Source of the DNA: Salvelinus alpinus
Lineage: Eukaryota; Chordata; Actinopteri; Salmoniformes; Salmonidae
Assembly (NCBI RefSeq): GCF_045679555.1
Contig: NC_092122.1
Coordinates: 12,885,043 to 12,949,042, forward strand
Direction: 5' to 3'
DNA: 64,000 nt
The stretch's first letter is position 1. Every line of letters starts with the position of its first letter. Shown piece after piece: positions 23,161 to 34,589 of the stretch. The notes under the pieces were generated by a model. It worked only from the letters and a program-made list of their open reading frames with translations. It made no database searches and was not told where the DNA came from. The translations under genes and the position numbers were made by a program.

Positions 23161-24563
23161 AAAATAAGCAAACATTTCTTAAAGTCACAATGGGGAATGC
23201 GTCAAGTCAAGTTATTGCAGGAGACCATTCAGAATGTCAGAGGCCAGAACAAGTAATTAAAGGCAATAGAAAAATTGAGGATTAGTTGGAATTAATCCCC
23301 AACTTTTCCCATTTTCTAGGCTGAAAACACTGAAATGGAACGATATGGAAATGTAGCCGAGCATGGCAGAACTAATGGGGCTGCAGCTTCTCCCTGAAAT
23401 GAGAAGTAGCTAATGGATGGCCAGGCCTGGATAAGATGGCTGAGCGAGATTGCATGTGGATTTAAATGATTAGGAACATGGTGGCCGGGGCTCTTTGTGC
23501 AGAGAAAAGTAATATGTGACAATGAATGCTAAAATATGAAATCCGCCATTTAAGGAATACATTTTATTTTCTCTTATTCAAAATACAGGCCATGTGACCC
23601 AGAGACACAATCCATATCCGCCATTCTGGAAATGCATGTCATTTAAATGTATTATTTATAAAGGGGGGGTGATAATGGACCTTTGCGTGGCGTGTAACAG
23701 CGAGCATCTGCAAACAATTCCTTGCAACGTTAAATACATTTATCGACATGATACTTAGATGTTAACAGGTTGTAGTTTATTTTTATTTTTTACTCAGCCA
23801 GCTGTAGCTTCTATTGTGTGCACAGTATTTAAGACTCACACACACAGCTTGTTGAAAGCAAAAGCAGCTTACTCTAGTCTGAGTCGACATCAGAGACAAA
23901 GACTAACAATAACCTCAGTAGATGGGTGGTTGGGTGGGTAGAAAGACAAGATGGGGAATGTGATGGGCTCTGACACTCAAATGGAGAGCTGATCGCTGAT
24001 GGCTGTGGATCAGAACAGGCTCCACCTTCATTACAACCAGGAATAGGAAACTGGAAGCAGTGCTCGATGCTCGCTGCTCTGTCGGGAGGGACTGGAGCAT
24101 GCAGCCTGACTGCTTCACTGTTCCGCACAGCTGCGACCAAGTTGGACAGGTGCGGGCCGATAATTGGTTGCCGTGTCGACGGGAAGCACGCCGAGCCTGT
24201 CTCCAGGAGCTCATTACTATCACTCAGAACACGTCTAACCCCCCCCCCCTCCCCCAAACTGGAGCAAACCTCCAAATGACTAAACTTATTTCTGTGTGGG
24301 ACATCACTTATTAATTATTGTGAGGTGCCACTGTTTAAGGAGAGCATCAAATGCAGAGCAGCGGCAGCCATCTTGGATGGGTGATCAATGACCAGGCTGT
24401 TAATCTGTTTGTGGCCTGTTTCTAGAATGTTCTAATAGGACTAATTTAAAACATGATTTACAGTAAATTAACCTGAAAGTGATTTAGACATGCTGTTTGG
24501 AGCATATATGTCCTACAGGTTCCACCACCCTATAGTGCCATTGTTCTCTGAACCATTCTAGAC

Positions 24564-25768
24564 CAGTGGTCACCAACCGGTCCATCTTCAAAGCATTCCT
24601 AGTCGATCACCAAACATTTCTGTTGAAAAGCCAACGATAAAGCCCTGCGCTCCTATTAAAAAAAACGTTTGTCTTGCGCTGTTGACGGTAGGTGCACTTG
24701 ATTCAGAAGCCCTGCTGTGCACCAAGTAGGCAAAGTGTTCCCATTTTGAACCATTTCATTGGTCTGAAAGGACAAACTCCGCCTACCCGGCAGACAAGCT
24801 GTGGCTAAATCAAGTGCACTTACTGTGCTGGCCAACCGGATAGCTCAAATCAACGTGCCTACCTACAATTTCCACAACCCCACAGCAAAGTTTGATACAA
24901 GTCTACGTGTGATTTCATTCCATGACCAGAGAGAGACTGTCAAAGAATACAGCAAAGAGCTGATGTTTTTATCAGGGAGTTCAAGTTTTTATTCAACACT
25001 GTTTTTATTCAACACATTAACAAAACATAAAACGCTCTTTTGCCTACTTCCACTCGCGTTGCAGCTGAAATGAATGAGTATGTATATATAGCACTGTGTT
25101 TTTATTATCAGCAGCTCGTAGGGTCTATTTTAATATCAAGGAATATTGAACTTTCCCTGGTCATAGGAACATGAATTTGTGCATGAGGCAGAAATAATGC
25201 AGTGCGACTCGAGTGTCGCTGTCAGGTGGAAGATGATGTCCCCTCTCTCTGGTCAGTCTCACCGGAGGAAAGGAGAGAGCAAGGACTGTGAGAGGTGGAC
25301 CATCTACTGCTCTCTCCCTCCTTCCTCTGATCATTTGCAGGTACCATCAGTCCAGTAAAATAAAATACAAAATGATCAGTAAATTACTTCAATTTATGCT
25401 CAGTTGTACCTTGCAAGTGATACAACAACTGATCTAAGCCTATTTTGTTATCAAAGCTTGAGTGTTGAAGTATAATATGGTCTGAGATGAACAAAAATGT
25501 CAGGCCAAGCATAGCCAATATACTGTGATAATGTATTAGGCCTATTGCACAACCCACTGGGCACACACTGATTGAATCAAATCAAATGAAATTACGTTGA
25601 ACCAACGTGGAACAGATGTTGAATTGATGTCTATGCCCAGTGGTAAACCTCATTCCTACAGAACTGTTTGTATTACGTTAATGGGCTTACATTTTTTAAT
25701 ACATATTTTTTTGTTTTACCTGAGCGGTAGATCTCAGCTTTTGACTGAGAAAGTGATCTTGACTTGAC
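24564..25768. mobile_element. hAT-like non-autonomous element, right end truncated, carrying a nested palindromic MITE
   Basis: Left terminus CAGTGGTCACCAACCGGTCC is a typical hAT end. Near the right boundary GGTAGATCTCAGCTTTTGAC and AGTGATCTTGACTTG match the sub-terminal part of the same family, but the matching terminal repeat is absent. No transposase coding is visible. The MITE at 25555-25643 interrupts it. Confidence 0.6.
25555..25643. mobile_element. Short palindromic MITE (CCCACTGGGCA family), copy 1
   Basis: Starts CCACTGGGCACACACTGATT and ends TTGATGTCTATGCCCAGTGG: inverted ends CCACTGGGCA / TGCCCAGTGG. The interior has the ACGTTGAACCAACGTGGAAC word shared with the copies at 39520, 43660 and 62888. 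Confidence 0.8.
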
Positions 25769-27118
25769 AACACAAAGTTGGAAAGTTCTGATAGAAAATG
25801 TTGATTCTTTTGCCTACCACTGAATGCCTACATTCATAGAATGTTTTGAGACCCCAAAATGATTGTCTGGTTTGTAAGGCATACAGAAGTTGATGCATTG
25901 TTGGAACTGGCAGTCGCTCTCCAAAGTCACCAGTGGACACAAAGCCATGACTGGGGGGCATCATTAAGCTACAAAACTCAAGCCTGAGTAGGAACTGTTG
26001 TCTGAGAGCACTCTGTGGTAGCCTACATAGTCCGTGAGGGACAAGGCTGTGAGGGACAGGCTGAAGAATTACAAGAGAAAAACCTAAGTATATCAACTGT
26101 TCTGCCCACATTTTCATGATGAACAATTGGGCCCGGGTAAACACTTTGATGTACTGTATGATCCAAACCAAATTGCCCCTTTTTACCAAATGCATGCTGG
26201 ATAGTGGTGCAGGGTACAATTGTCCTGGCAGCTTGTGAATGTATAGCCTATAACCAACAATATTAAGATTCTAATTAAAAAATATATTTCTGACGTAATA
26301 TCAAACAATAGGTTCAAAAGATAGGCCTATTTCTTTTGAGTAGGACTTCTGATGAATTGTTTGCCATTTCTGAATAAGAATGTGTTCATGCTAGAACACA
26401 CTATTTCCCCTTGTGTCATCTCAGCACACACACACACAGAACAGAAAAACGCTGCGCTGAGCAGATGCTGCTGAGTACGTGTCTGATCTTGTGCCTTTAA
26501 ATAAAGTCTGGTGAGGAAAAGTGACACCTCAGAAAGCTGCTGCAAATTGGTGGCGTGTGGCACTGTCTGGGTAGCTCCATATCAGCACGGCCTAGGAAAT
26601 ACATATGAGCATAGAGGACTGGAATACTAACATAATATAATACTGATGAACATAATATAATGACTGAATCAGCCTTCGAAGAAGAAAATACAATCCAGCT
26701 ACACTGCAATAATGTCCTTCACACACTGTACACTGCAAAGACGCCATAATAGACCTACATTTTTCACAACCTTTAATAACAGCAACACACCTTTTTTACC
26801 ACCCGTTTGCACCTTATTGATAGGATTATGGATTTGCTGTTTAAAAAGCAGACTGATAGTGAGGGGAAAAGCCTGATGCATGGACAGAAGGTGAAGCCCT
26901 GTCATTGACAACTACTGAGATTGAACGACCATCCAATACAGATGTATCTGCTATAGGCACACATTGAGTTGACTTTGTCATTAACTGCAGATAAGTAGCT
27001 TGCAACAACACTTGACACGTGATGGGACACACTTGAAACAGATTTACATCAGTTTGTCTGATGTTGCTCACTCTACAGTTTACAAGAAATCCAATTAGGC
27101 TAACGCTCAAATTTCAAC
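25769..27118. other. Non-coding stretch, nothing recognised
   Basis: AT-rich. The long minus-strand open frame at 26219-25734 has no recognised domain or Met-start context and overlaps the hAT relic's edge. Confidence 0.5.
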
Positions 27119-27345
27119 TACAGTCTTAGAAGAAAAGGTGCTACCTAGAACCTAAAAGGTTTGTTCGGCTGTTCCATTACAAGAACCCTTAGAATAATCT
27201 TTTTTGGTTCCAGATAGAATTTATTTTGGGTTCCATGTATATAGAACCCAAAAGGGTTCTACCTGAAATCAAAAAGGGTTCTACCTGGAACCAAAAAGGG
27301 TTATCCTATAGGGACAGCCGAAGAACCCTTTTTTGTAAGAGTGTA
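27119..27345. mobile_element. Fold-back MITE made of GGGTTCTACCTGGAACC-type words
   Basis: Ends TACAGTCTTAGAAG and TTTTTTGTAAGAGTGTA are imperfect inverted repeats closed by TA. The interior repeats AAGGGTTCTACCTG-type words, and GGCTGTTCC near the left is mirrored by GGGACAGCCGAAGAACCC near the right. I recognise it as a common teleost MITE. Confidence 0.8.
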
Positions 27346-27348
27346 CAG

Positions 27349-27702
27349 CAGGATTCCACAATTGGCCCGTGGGTGGTTTTATTTGCCTCCCAAATTTTGG
27401 GGGGTAAAAAAATAAAAAATAAATAAAGACTAAAAAACACAGGAAATCAGCTCCAAGTGATTTTTATTCAGGAAATCTATTCCCAAGTATTCCCACGCAT
27501 AATAGAAAGATACACGATCGTATACAAATGTAAGTAAGGTTTAAAATGATGATGTTTAAGTCAAACATTATATCTGTTTGGGCTTCTTGTGGTCAATTTG
27601 CAGCCTACAAATTATTAGTAAGTCTGTTCCGGCCCCCCAACCATCCGCTCAAGAAGAAGAAGAAAAAAAAGGCCAGCGGCTGAATCTAGTTGATGATCCC
27701 TG
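27349..27702 (-). mobile_element. hAT-type MITE (~354 bp)
   Basis: Ends CAGGATTCCACAATTGGCCC and GTTGATGATCCCTG. GTGTACAG precedes it (27341-27348) and recurs at 27705-27712, two bases past the right end, which fits an 8-bp hAT target duplication with a small GT slippage. It was inserted directly beside the MITE ending at 27345. Confidence 0.75.
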
Positions 27703-27930
27703 GTGTGTACAGTATGTGGTTTTGCCCAACATCCTGCATGTTGCCAACGTGTGACCCTTTAGGGGCTGACAATGTACAGATAAAGCATGCATCATGTTAA
27801 GATAATAATAATTGCAGACAGTGAATACTATACAAATCCCCCTGACTGAAGAAAAAGAAGAGCCAAACAGGTGGAGGCTGGGGTGCTGGTGGGATAACAG
27901 AAAACAGACATGCATAGCGAGTAACGCATG

Positions 27931-29374
27931 TTAACTTCTTTGGTATAGGGGGCAGCATTTTCACTTTTGGATGAATTTCGTGCCCATAGTGAACTGCCTC
28001 CTACTCTGTCCCACATGCTAATATATGCATATTATTATTACTGTTGGATAGAAAACACTCTGAAGTTTCTAAAACTGTTTGAATGATGTATGTGAGTATA
28101 ACAGAACTCATATGGCAGGCAAAAACCTGAGAAAAAATCCAAACAGGAAGTGAAAATTCTGAGAGTGGTCGATGTTAAAGTCATTGTCTATTCAATTACC
28201 TGTAATATATGGATCTGTTTGCACTTCATACGCCTTCCACTAGATGTCAACAGTCAGTAGAACGTGGACTGAAGCTTATGCTGTGTTTTGGGACCGGATG
28301 GGAGGGGAATGAGTCAGTGGTCTGGCAGATTGCCAGTTCTTGGTCACGCGCTTTCCTCATTATATCGTCTTGCGTTCCATTACTTATAGAGACTGAAAAG
28401 AATTCTCCGGTTGTAACCTTATTGGATATAAAGGATAACAACATCCTGAAGATTGATTCTCTACTAAGTTTGACCAGTTTATTCGACCTGGAATATAACT
28501 TTTTGAAATTTTCGTCCGACGTTTGCCTGCATCTGCGCGAGTGTTTGGACACGTGTACTACACATGCTAGCAAAATTAGCTAATTGGACATAAGTAATGG
28601 ACATTATCGAACAAAACAACAATTTATTGTGGAACTAGGATTCCTGGCACTGCATTCTGATGAAGATAATCAAAGGTAAGGGAATATTTATGATGTAATT
28701 TCGTCTTTCTGTTGACTCCAACATGGCGGAGAAATGTTGTTACTATCTGAGCGCCGTCTCAGATTATTGCATGCTGTGCTTTTTACGTAAAGTTTTTTTT
28801 AAATCTGACACATCGGTTGCATTAGGAACAAGTGCATCTTTAATTATATGTAAAACATGTATCTTTCATCAAAGTTTATGATGAGTATTTCTGTTATTTG
28901 ACGTGGCTCTCTGTAATTACTCCGGATATTTTGGAGGCATTTCTGAACATGGCGCCAATGTAAACCGAGATTTGTGGATATAAATATGCACATTATCGAA
29001 CAAAACATAAATGTATTGTGTAACATGATGTCATATGAGTGTCATCTGATGAAGATGTTCAAAGGTTAGTGATAAATTTGATCTCTATTTCTGGGTTTTG
29101 TTACTACTATCTTTTGCTGGGAAAATGGCTGTGTTTTTCTGTGGCTATGTACTGAGCTAACATAATTGTTTGGTGTGCTTTCCCCGTAAATCCTTTTTGA
29201 AATCAGACATGTTGGCTGGATTCACAACATGTGTAGATTTAATTTGGTGTCTTTCGTGTGTGATTTCATGAAAGATTGATTTTTATAGCAATATATTTGA
29301 ATTTGGCGCGCTACATTTTTTCTGGATTTTGGCCAAGTGGGACGCTACCGTCCCACCTATACTAGAGAAGTTAA
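27931..29374. mobile_element. TTAA-flanked non-autonomous DNA transposon (1444 bp)
   Basis: Left end TTAACTTCTTTGGTATAGG and right end CCTATACTAGAGAAGTTAA are inverted repeats (about 17 of 19 matching) including the TTAA target on each side. TTAA duplication is typical of piggyBac and Kolobok elements. No transposase is recognisable; the open frames at 28209-28583 overlap on both strands and look like chance. A sub-terminal hairpin GTGGGACGCTACCGTCCCAC lies at 29337-29356. Two related internal units (about 28590-28715 and 28980-29105) share ACATTATCGAACAAAACA and GATGAAGAT...TCAAAGGT. Confidence 0.75.
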
Positions 29375-30059
29375 AGCAACAGCATGGCACCAATAAACTC
29401 CAGCGCCGGCTTGCGCGCGGCAGGTAGTGAATGTAATTGGTGCAATATTATCTGATGCTATCACTCTGGTTTCTTGCATGAACTGGCTTCTCTTGATTAA
29501 CGAGTGACAAACTTCTTCATTGCTAAATGATTTGTGTGACCTAGACTAGAGTCCCTGCCTGCAACCATAAAAACCAACCAAAACTTGGAGTCTACTGGCT
29601 TGTGCCATTGCCTTAGCAACAAGAAGCCTTGTTTTTATGCATTCACGGCATGTTACTGTACGTGCATACTGGTGTGATTGGATTTCTTTCTCTTCCCCTC
29701 ATGTCTGGCGTATTCTGACATTCAGGAAGTGTGCCTGGGTTGACAGGGTGCTACAGGGCCAAAGACGTGGCTTTGAACTCCTCAGAGTTTCTTCCACCAC
29801 CTCCTCCTCTTCTTCGTCCTCCACCTCTCTCACTTTCTCTCTCTCGTTCCCTCCCTCCTTCTTGCTCACTCCTGTGGAATCATCTCTGGTACAGTCACCC
29901 CGGTAGAATGCAAATGAGAGCGTGAGTGAAGCGTCCGTGCTAGTGCGGGCTCCGCCGTGGTCCCAGATCTCGTTAGGACCCGGTTTGACATTTACCCAGG
30001 GAGTGTGTTGATTTGCCATGTGTTGCACAAAAATGTGACCACAGAAAAAGCTTCTGATA
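29375..30059. other. Non-coding stretch, nothing recognised
   Basis: Includes a CTC-rich tract at about 29790-29870 that yields artificial Glu-rich and Ser-rich frames. No exon supported. Confidence 0.5.
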
Positions 30060-31575
30060 GACTAGAATGGTCATATCTTTGGTTGCATTTGGCTTCCATT
30101 TCATTAATATGATTAAAATATATGCCAATCTCTCAGCCATAGTAATAACAGACAATACCTGCTCTGTTCCATTCAGAATAACTAGACGTAGCAGGCAAAG
30201 TGATCTGATCTCACCTCTGCTATTTTTGTTGTCTATGGAGCCCCTGGCCCAAGCAATTCGACAATCAAAATAAAATACACTAATTTCTCAATTCTACGGA
30301 TCCCGTCATCTCATTATATGCAGACAATATCTTACTAAGACAATGTCTCTCAAACCTTCCCAAAGACTTTGAAGATCATAGACAAATTCATCGCCATCTC
30401 AAGTTATGAAATAAATCTAACCAAATCTGCCCTGCTGCCTCAAGACCATGATGGAATACCCAGTCTCTACTAAATATTTGGGAATAGATATATTTCCTTC
30501 CTTAAATACAATCATTGCCAGAACCTTTAACAGAAAGCTCAAATCAATTCAATCCAACCTCAGTAGATTGACTAATATCCCAGAATGTCTATTGTCAAAA
30601 TGAAAATATTGCCATGACGGAATTTCTGTAGTTTGCTTCCCCTTGTCTCTCCCTTCTGGCTATTGGGATGAAATCCAGTGTCGATTAAAAATATATATTG
30701 CAAGGTAAGCGATCCTGGATAAAATTAACAAACTTAAAAAGAGGGAGGACTATCCGTACCAAACTTTAAATTGTATTTCCATGGACTAGCATTTCGTCCC
30801 ATCTTAAATTGGTTTCGACATGATTCTTCCGCCCCCTGGCTGAGTATAGAGAGAAATATGGTGTCTTCTACTGACCTGTAAGAGGTGGGGGGGGTTTTCG
30901 GGCCCCCGAAAGGACTGATCTCTATAATATATAAACAACTTTTGGAAAGCTCATATTCTGAGCTAGCCATTAAAAAAGTATGGTCTACAGATCTAAGTGA
31001 ATCGGAACAACTATTTAAATGGAAAAGAATATGGAAAAATATTACCTTGGCATCACGTAATCCCAACCATCAATTTATACAAGTTCGTTCACAGACTGTA
31101 TTTAACACAAAGGAAACGTTTTACAATGAAATTGGCCCCAACTGCTCACTGTGTCCCCTAAATCAGGTAGGCACTTTCCTTCATATGATGTGGGAGTTCC
31201 CTGCAGTTTAATGCTTCTGGGCCAAAGTTAAAAAAAAAAATTGAAGTGCATGAAGGTAAATATTCAATGCGTTGCATCTACTATGTGACTTCACGATGAT
31301 AGCTCCTTGAATCTCTCAATCAATCAGAGAAGATTACTGTTGGCAGTTGCCTCTTAGATGGCAATCACCCCACTCTCTCCCAATTTGCCAGTTACAATTA
31401 TAAGTTAGAACATTAGAATTATCGACAGCGAGAATTAATGGAGCTAGTAAAGGAACAATTGAGGCCTGGACAAATATACTTGACTCCATAGAGAATAAAA
31501 GCTAAAGCCTAGCACATACAACTAAACAATCCATGAAGCCCAACACATACATGCAAACAATATACATGCAAACAC
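30060..31575 (+). mobile_element. L1/Tx1-type LINE fragment, degenerate
   Basis: Reverse transcriptase pieces on the plus strand: NMIKIYANLSAIVITDNTCS and SPLLFLLSMEPLAQAIRQSK at 30110-30270, then the palm motif at about 30317-30328 as Y-A-D-N. L1-type enzymes have Y-A-D-D here, so one catalytic Asp is lost. After several frameshifts the C-terminal region (30885-31211) keeps a Cys-rich motif NCSLCPLNQVGTFLHMMWEF. It is 5'-truncated and dead. The Tc1 train that follows may sit in its 3' untranslated region. Confidence 0.75.
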
Positions 31576-31577
31576 TA

Positions 31578-31969
31578 TACAGCTCTGGAAAAAATGAAGA
31601 GACCAGTGGAAAAAGACTGGTGGAGAGCATGCCAAGACGCATGAAAGCTGTAATTGAAAATCAGGGTTATTCCACCAAATAATGATTTCTGATTAAAGTT
31701 AAAACATTAGTATTGTGTTGTTTAAAAATGAATATGATCTTATTTTCTTTGCATTATTCGAGGTCTGACAACACTTTGGTTATTTTGACCAGTTGTTATT
31801 TTCTGCAAATAAATGCCCTAAATGACAATATTTTTTATTTGGTATTTGGGAGAAATGTTGTCATTACTTTATAGAATAAAACAAAAATGTTAATTTTACC
31901 CAAACACATACCTATAAATAGTAAAACCAGAGAAACTGAATGTTTCTCTTAATTTTTTCCAGAGCTCTA
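31578..31969. mobile_element. Internally deleted Tc1-type element
   Basis: Inverted ends TACAGCTCTGGAAAAAATGA and TTAATTTTTTCCAGAGCTCT, closed by TA. The left part keeps GCATGCCAAGACGCATGAAA, read from a transposase end; the rest of the coding region is gone. First of four elements set end to end. Confidence 0.8.
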
Positions 31970-33047
31970 TATACAAAGGTATGTGGACACCTATTTAAAT
32001 GAGTGAATTCGGCTATTTCAGCCACACCTGTTGCTGACAGGTGTATAAAATCGAGCACACAGACATGTGATCTCCATAGACAAACATTGGCAGTAAAATG
32101 GCCTTACTGAAGGCTCAGTGGCTTTCAACATGGCACCGTCATAGGATGCAACCTTTCCAACAAGTCAAATTTCTGCCCTGCTAACGGTCAACGGTAAGTT
32201 CTGTTATTGTGAAGTGGAAACGTCTAGGAGCACACAAGCTAACAGAATGTGACCGCCGAGTGCTGAACCGCACAGCACGTAAAAAAAATTGGCTGTCCAC
32301 GGTTGCAACACTCCCTACCAAGTGCCAAACTGCATGTGAAAGCAACGTCAGCACAATAACTGTTCGTCAGGAGCTTCATGAAGTGGGTTTCCATGACCAA
32401 GCAGCGTCACGCAAGCCTAATATCACCATGAGCAATGCAAAGCGTTGGCTTGAGTGGTGTAAAGCTCGCTGCCATTGGACTCTGGAGCAGTGGAAACGCG
32501 TTCTCTTGAGTGAGGAATCACACATCACCACGGACTAATCTGGGTTTGGCGGATGCTGGGAGAACGCATAGTGCCAACTGTAAAGTTTGGCGGAGGATGA
32601 ATAATGGTCTGGGGCTGTTTTCATGGTTCGGGCTAGGACCCTTAGTTACAGTGAAGGGATATCTTAACACTACAGCATACAATGACATTCTAAACAATTC
32701 TGGGCTTCCAACTTTGTGGCAACAGTTTGGGGAAGGCCCTTTCCTTTTTCAGCATGACAATGCCCCCATCAACAAAGCGTGGTCCATACAGAAATGGTTT
32801 GTCGAGATTGGTGTGGAAGAACTTGACTGGCCTGTAAAGAGCCCTGACCTCAACCCCATCGAACACCTTTGGGATGAATTGGAACGTCAACTGCGAGCCA
32901 GGCCTAATCGTCCAACATCAGTGCCTGACTCAGAAGAGTGGAGGCTGTTTTAGCAGCAAAGGGGGACCAACTCCATATTAATGCCCATCATTTTGGAATG
33001 AGATGTTCAACGAGCAGGTGTCCACATACTATTGGTCATGTAGTATA
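31970..33047 (+). mobile_element. Tc1-like element with a defective transposase
   Basis: Ends TACAAAGGTATGTGGACACC and the inverse of GTGTCCACATAC...GTATA, with TA at both junctions. The plus-strand transposase runs from about 32098 to 32953 with shifts near 32200 and 32530. The first catalytic motif reads [11 protein letters not shown], with Glu where Tc1 transposases have Asp. The second (FQHDNAP) and third ([11 protein letters not shown]) are intact. It is inactive by both frame and residue. Confidence 0.87.
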
Positions 33048-34589
33048 TACAGTGCCTTCGGAAAGTATTCAGACCACTTGACTTTTTCCACATTTTGTTA
33101 CGTTAGAGCCTTAATCTGAACTGGATTAAATAAAACAAAATCCTCAACAATCTACACACAATACCCCAAATGACAATGCAAAAACAGGTTTTTATACATT
33201 TTGCAAATGTATTACAAATAAAATACATAAGTATTCAGACCCTTTGCTATGAGCCACGAAATTGAGCTCAGGTGCATCCTGTTTCCATTGATCATCCTTG
33301 AGATGTTTCTACAACTTGATTGGAATCCACCTGTGGTAAATTCAATTGATTGGACATGATTTGGAAAGGCACACACCTGTCTATATAAAGGTCCCACAGT
33401 TGACAGTGCATGTCAGAGCAAAAACTAAGCCATGAGGTCAAAGGAATTGTCTATAGAGCTACAAGACAGGATCGTGTCGAGGAAAATATCTGGGGAAGGG
33501 TACCAAAACATTTTTGCAGCATTGAAGGTCCTTAAATGGAAGAAGTTTGGAGCCACCAAGACTCTTCCTAGAGCTGACCACCCGGCCAAACTGAGCAATC
33601 CAGGCAGAAGGGCCTTGGTCAGGGAGGTGACCAAGAACCCGATGGACACTGACAGAGCTCTAGAGTTCCTCTTTGGAGATTGGAGAACCTTCCAGAAGGA
33701 CAGCCATCTCTGCAGCACTCCACCAATCAGGCCTTTATGGTAGAGTGGCCAGACAGAAGCCACTCCTCAGTAAAAGGCCCATGACTGCCAGCTTGGAGTT
33801 TGCCAAAAGGCGCATAAAGACTCTCAGACCATGAGAAGCAAGATTCTCTGGTTTGATGAAACCAAGATTAAACTCTTTGGCCTGAATGCCAAGTGCCATC
33901 TCTAGAGGAAACCTGGCTCCATCCCTACGGTGATGCATGGTGGTGGCAGCATCATGCTGTGGGGATGTTTTTAAATTGGCAGGGACTGGGAGACTATTCA
34001 GGATCAATGTAAAGAACGGAGCAAAGTACAGAGAGATCCTTGATGAAAACCTGTTCCAGAGAGCTGAGGACCTCAGACTGGGGCGAAGTTCACCTTCCAA
34101 CAGGACAACGACCCTAAGCACACAGCCAAGACAACGCAGGAGTGGCTTCGGGACAAGTCTCTGAATGCTCTTGAGTGGCCCAGCCAGAGCCCGGACTTCA
34201 ACCCGATCAAACATCTCTGGAGAGACCTGAAAATATCTGTGCAGCAACACTCCCCATCCAACCTGACAGAGCTTGAGAGGATCTGCGGAAAAGAATGGGT
34301 AAAACTCCCCAAATACAGGTGTGCCAAGCTTGTAGCGTAATACCCAAGAAGACTCGAGGCTGTAATCACTGCCAAAGGTGCTTCAACAAAGTACTGAGTA
34401 AAAGGTCTGAATACTTATTTCCGTTTTTTAAATGTATAAATTTGCAAAAATGTCTAAACCTGTTTTTGCTTAGTCATTATGGGGTATTGTGTGTAGATTG
34501 ATGGGAAAAAAAACAATTTAATCCATTTTAGAATAAGGCTGTAATTTAACAAAATGTGGAAAAAGCCAATACTTTCCGAAGATACTGTA
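33048..34589 (+). mobile_element. Tc1-like element, full length, defective
   Basis: Ends TACAGTGCCTTCGGAAAGTA and TACTTTCCGAAGATACTGTA. The transposase runs from ATG 33432 (MRSKELSIELQDRIVSRKIS) to about 34399 with several stops and shifts. Motifs: WFDETKIKLFG (first Asp kept), [13 protein letters not shown] (second Asp kept), and NPIKHLWRDLK, where the usual Glu of the third position is Lys. That last change alone would abolish catalysis. Related to the fold-back at 37038. Confidence 0.88.

Larger units (their letters stand above)
20638..24563. other. Repeat-poor non-coding stretch, possible regulatory DNA
   Basis: Apart from microsatellites at 21725-21775 (GT), 22240-22452 (C/T) and 23064-23160 (CA/GA) I recognise no repeat. 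Blocks at 20760-21060 and 22455-22620 have balanced composition and homeobox-like ATTA words and look like single-copy conserved sequence, by impression only. Confidence 0.4.

Noticed and set aside
25734..26219. 161-codon minus-strand frame
   Set aside because: Longest unassigned frame nearby, but no recognisable domain, partly AT-rich and beginning in unremarkable sequence.
28209..28583. 124-codon frame as the transposase of the TTAA element
   Set aside because: An equally long frame exists on the other strand and no transposase motif is seen in either.
29699..30028. 109-codon Glu-rich minus-strand frame
   Set aside because: Arises from a CTC/TCC-rich tract; no domain or splice sites.
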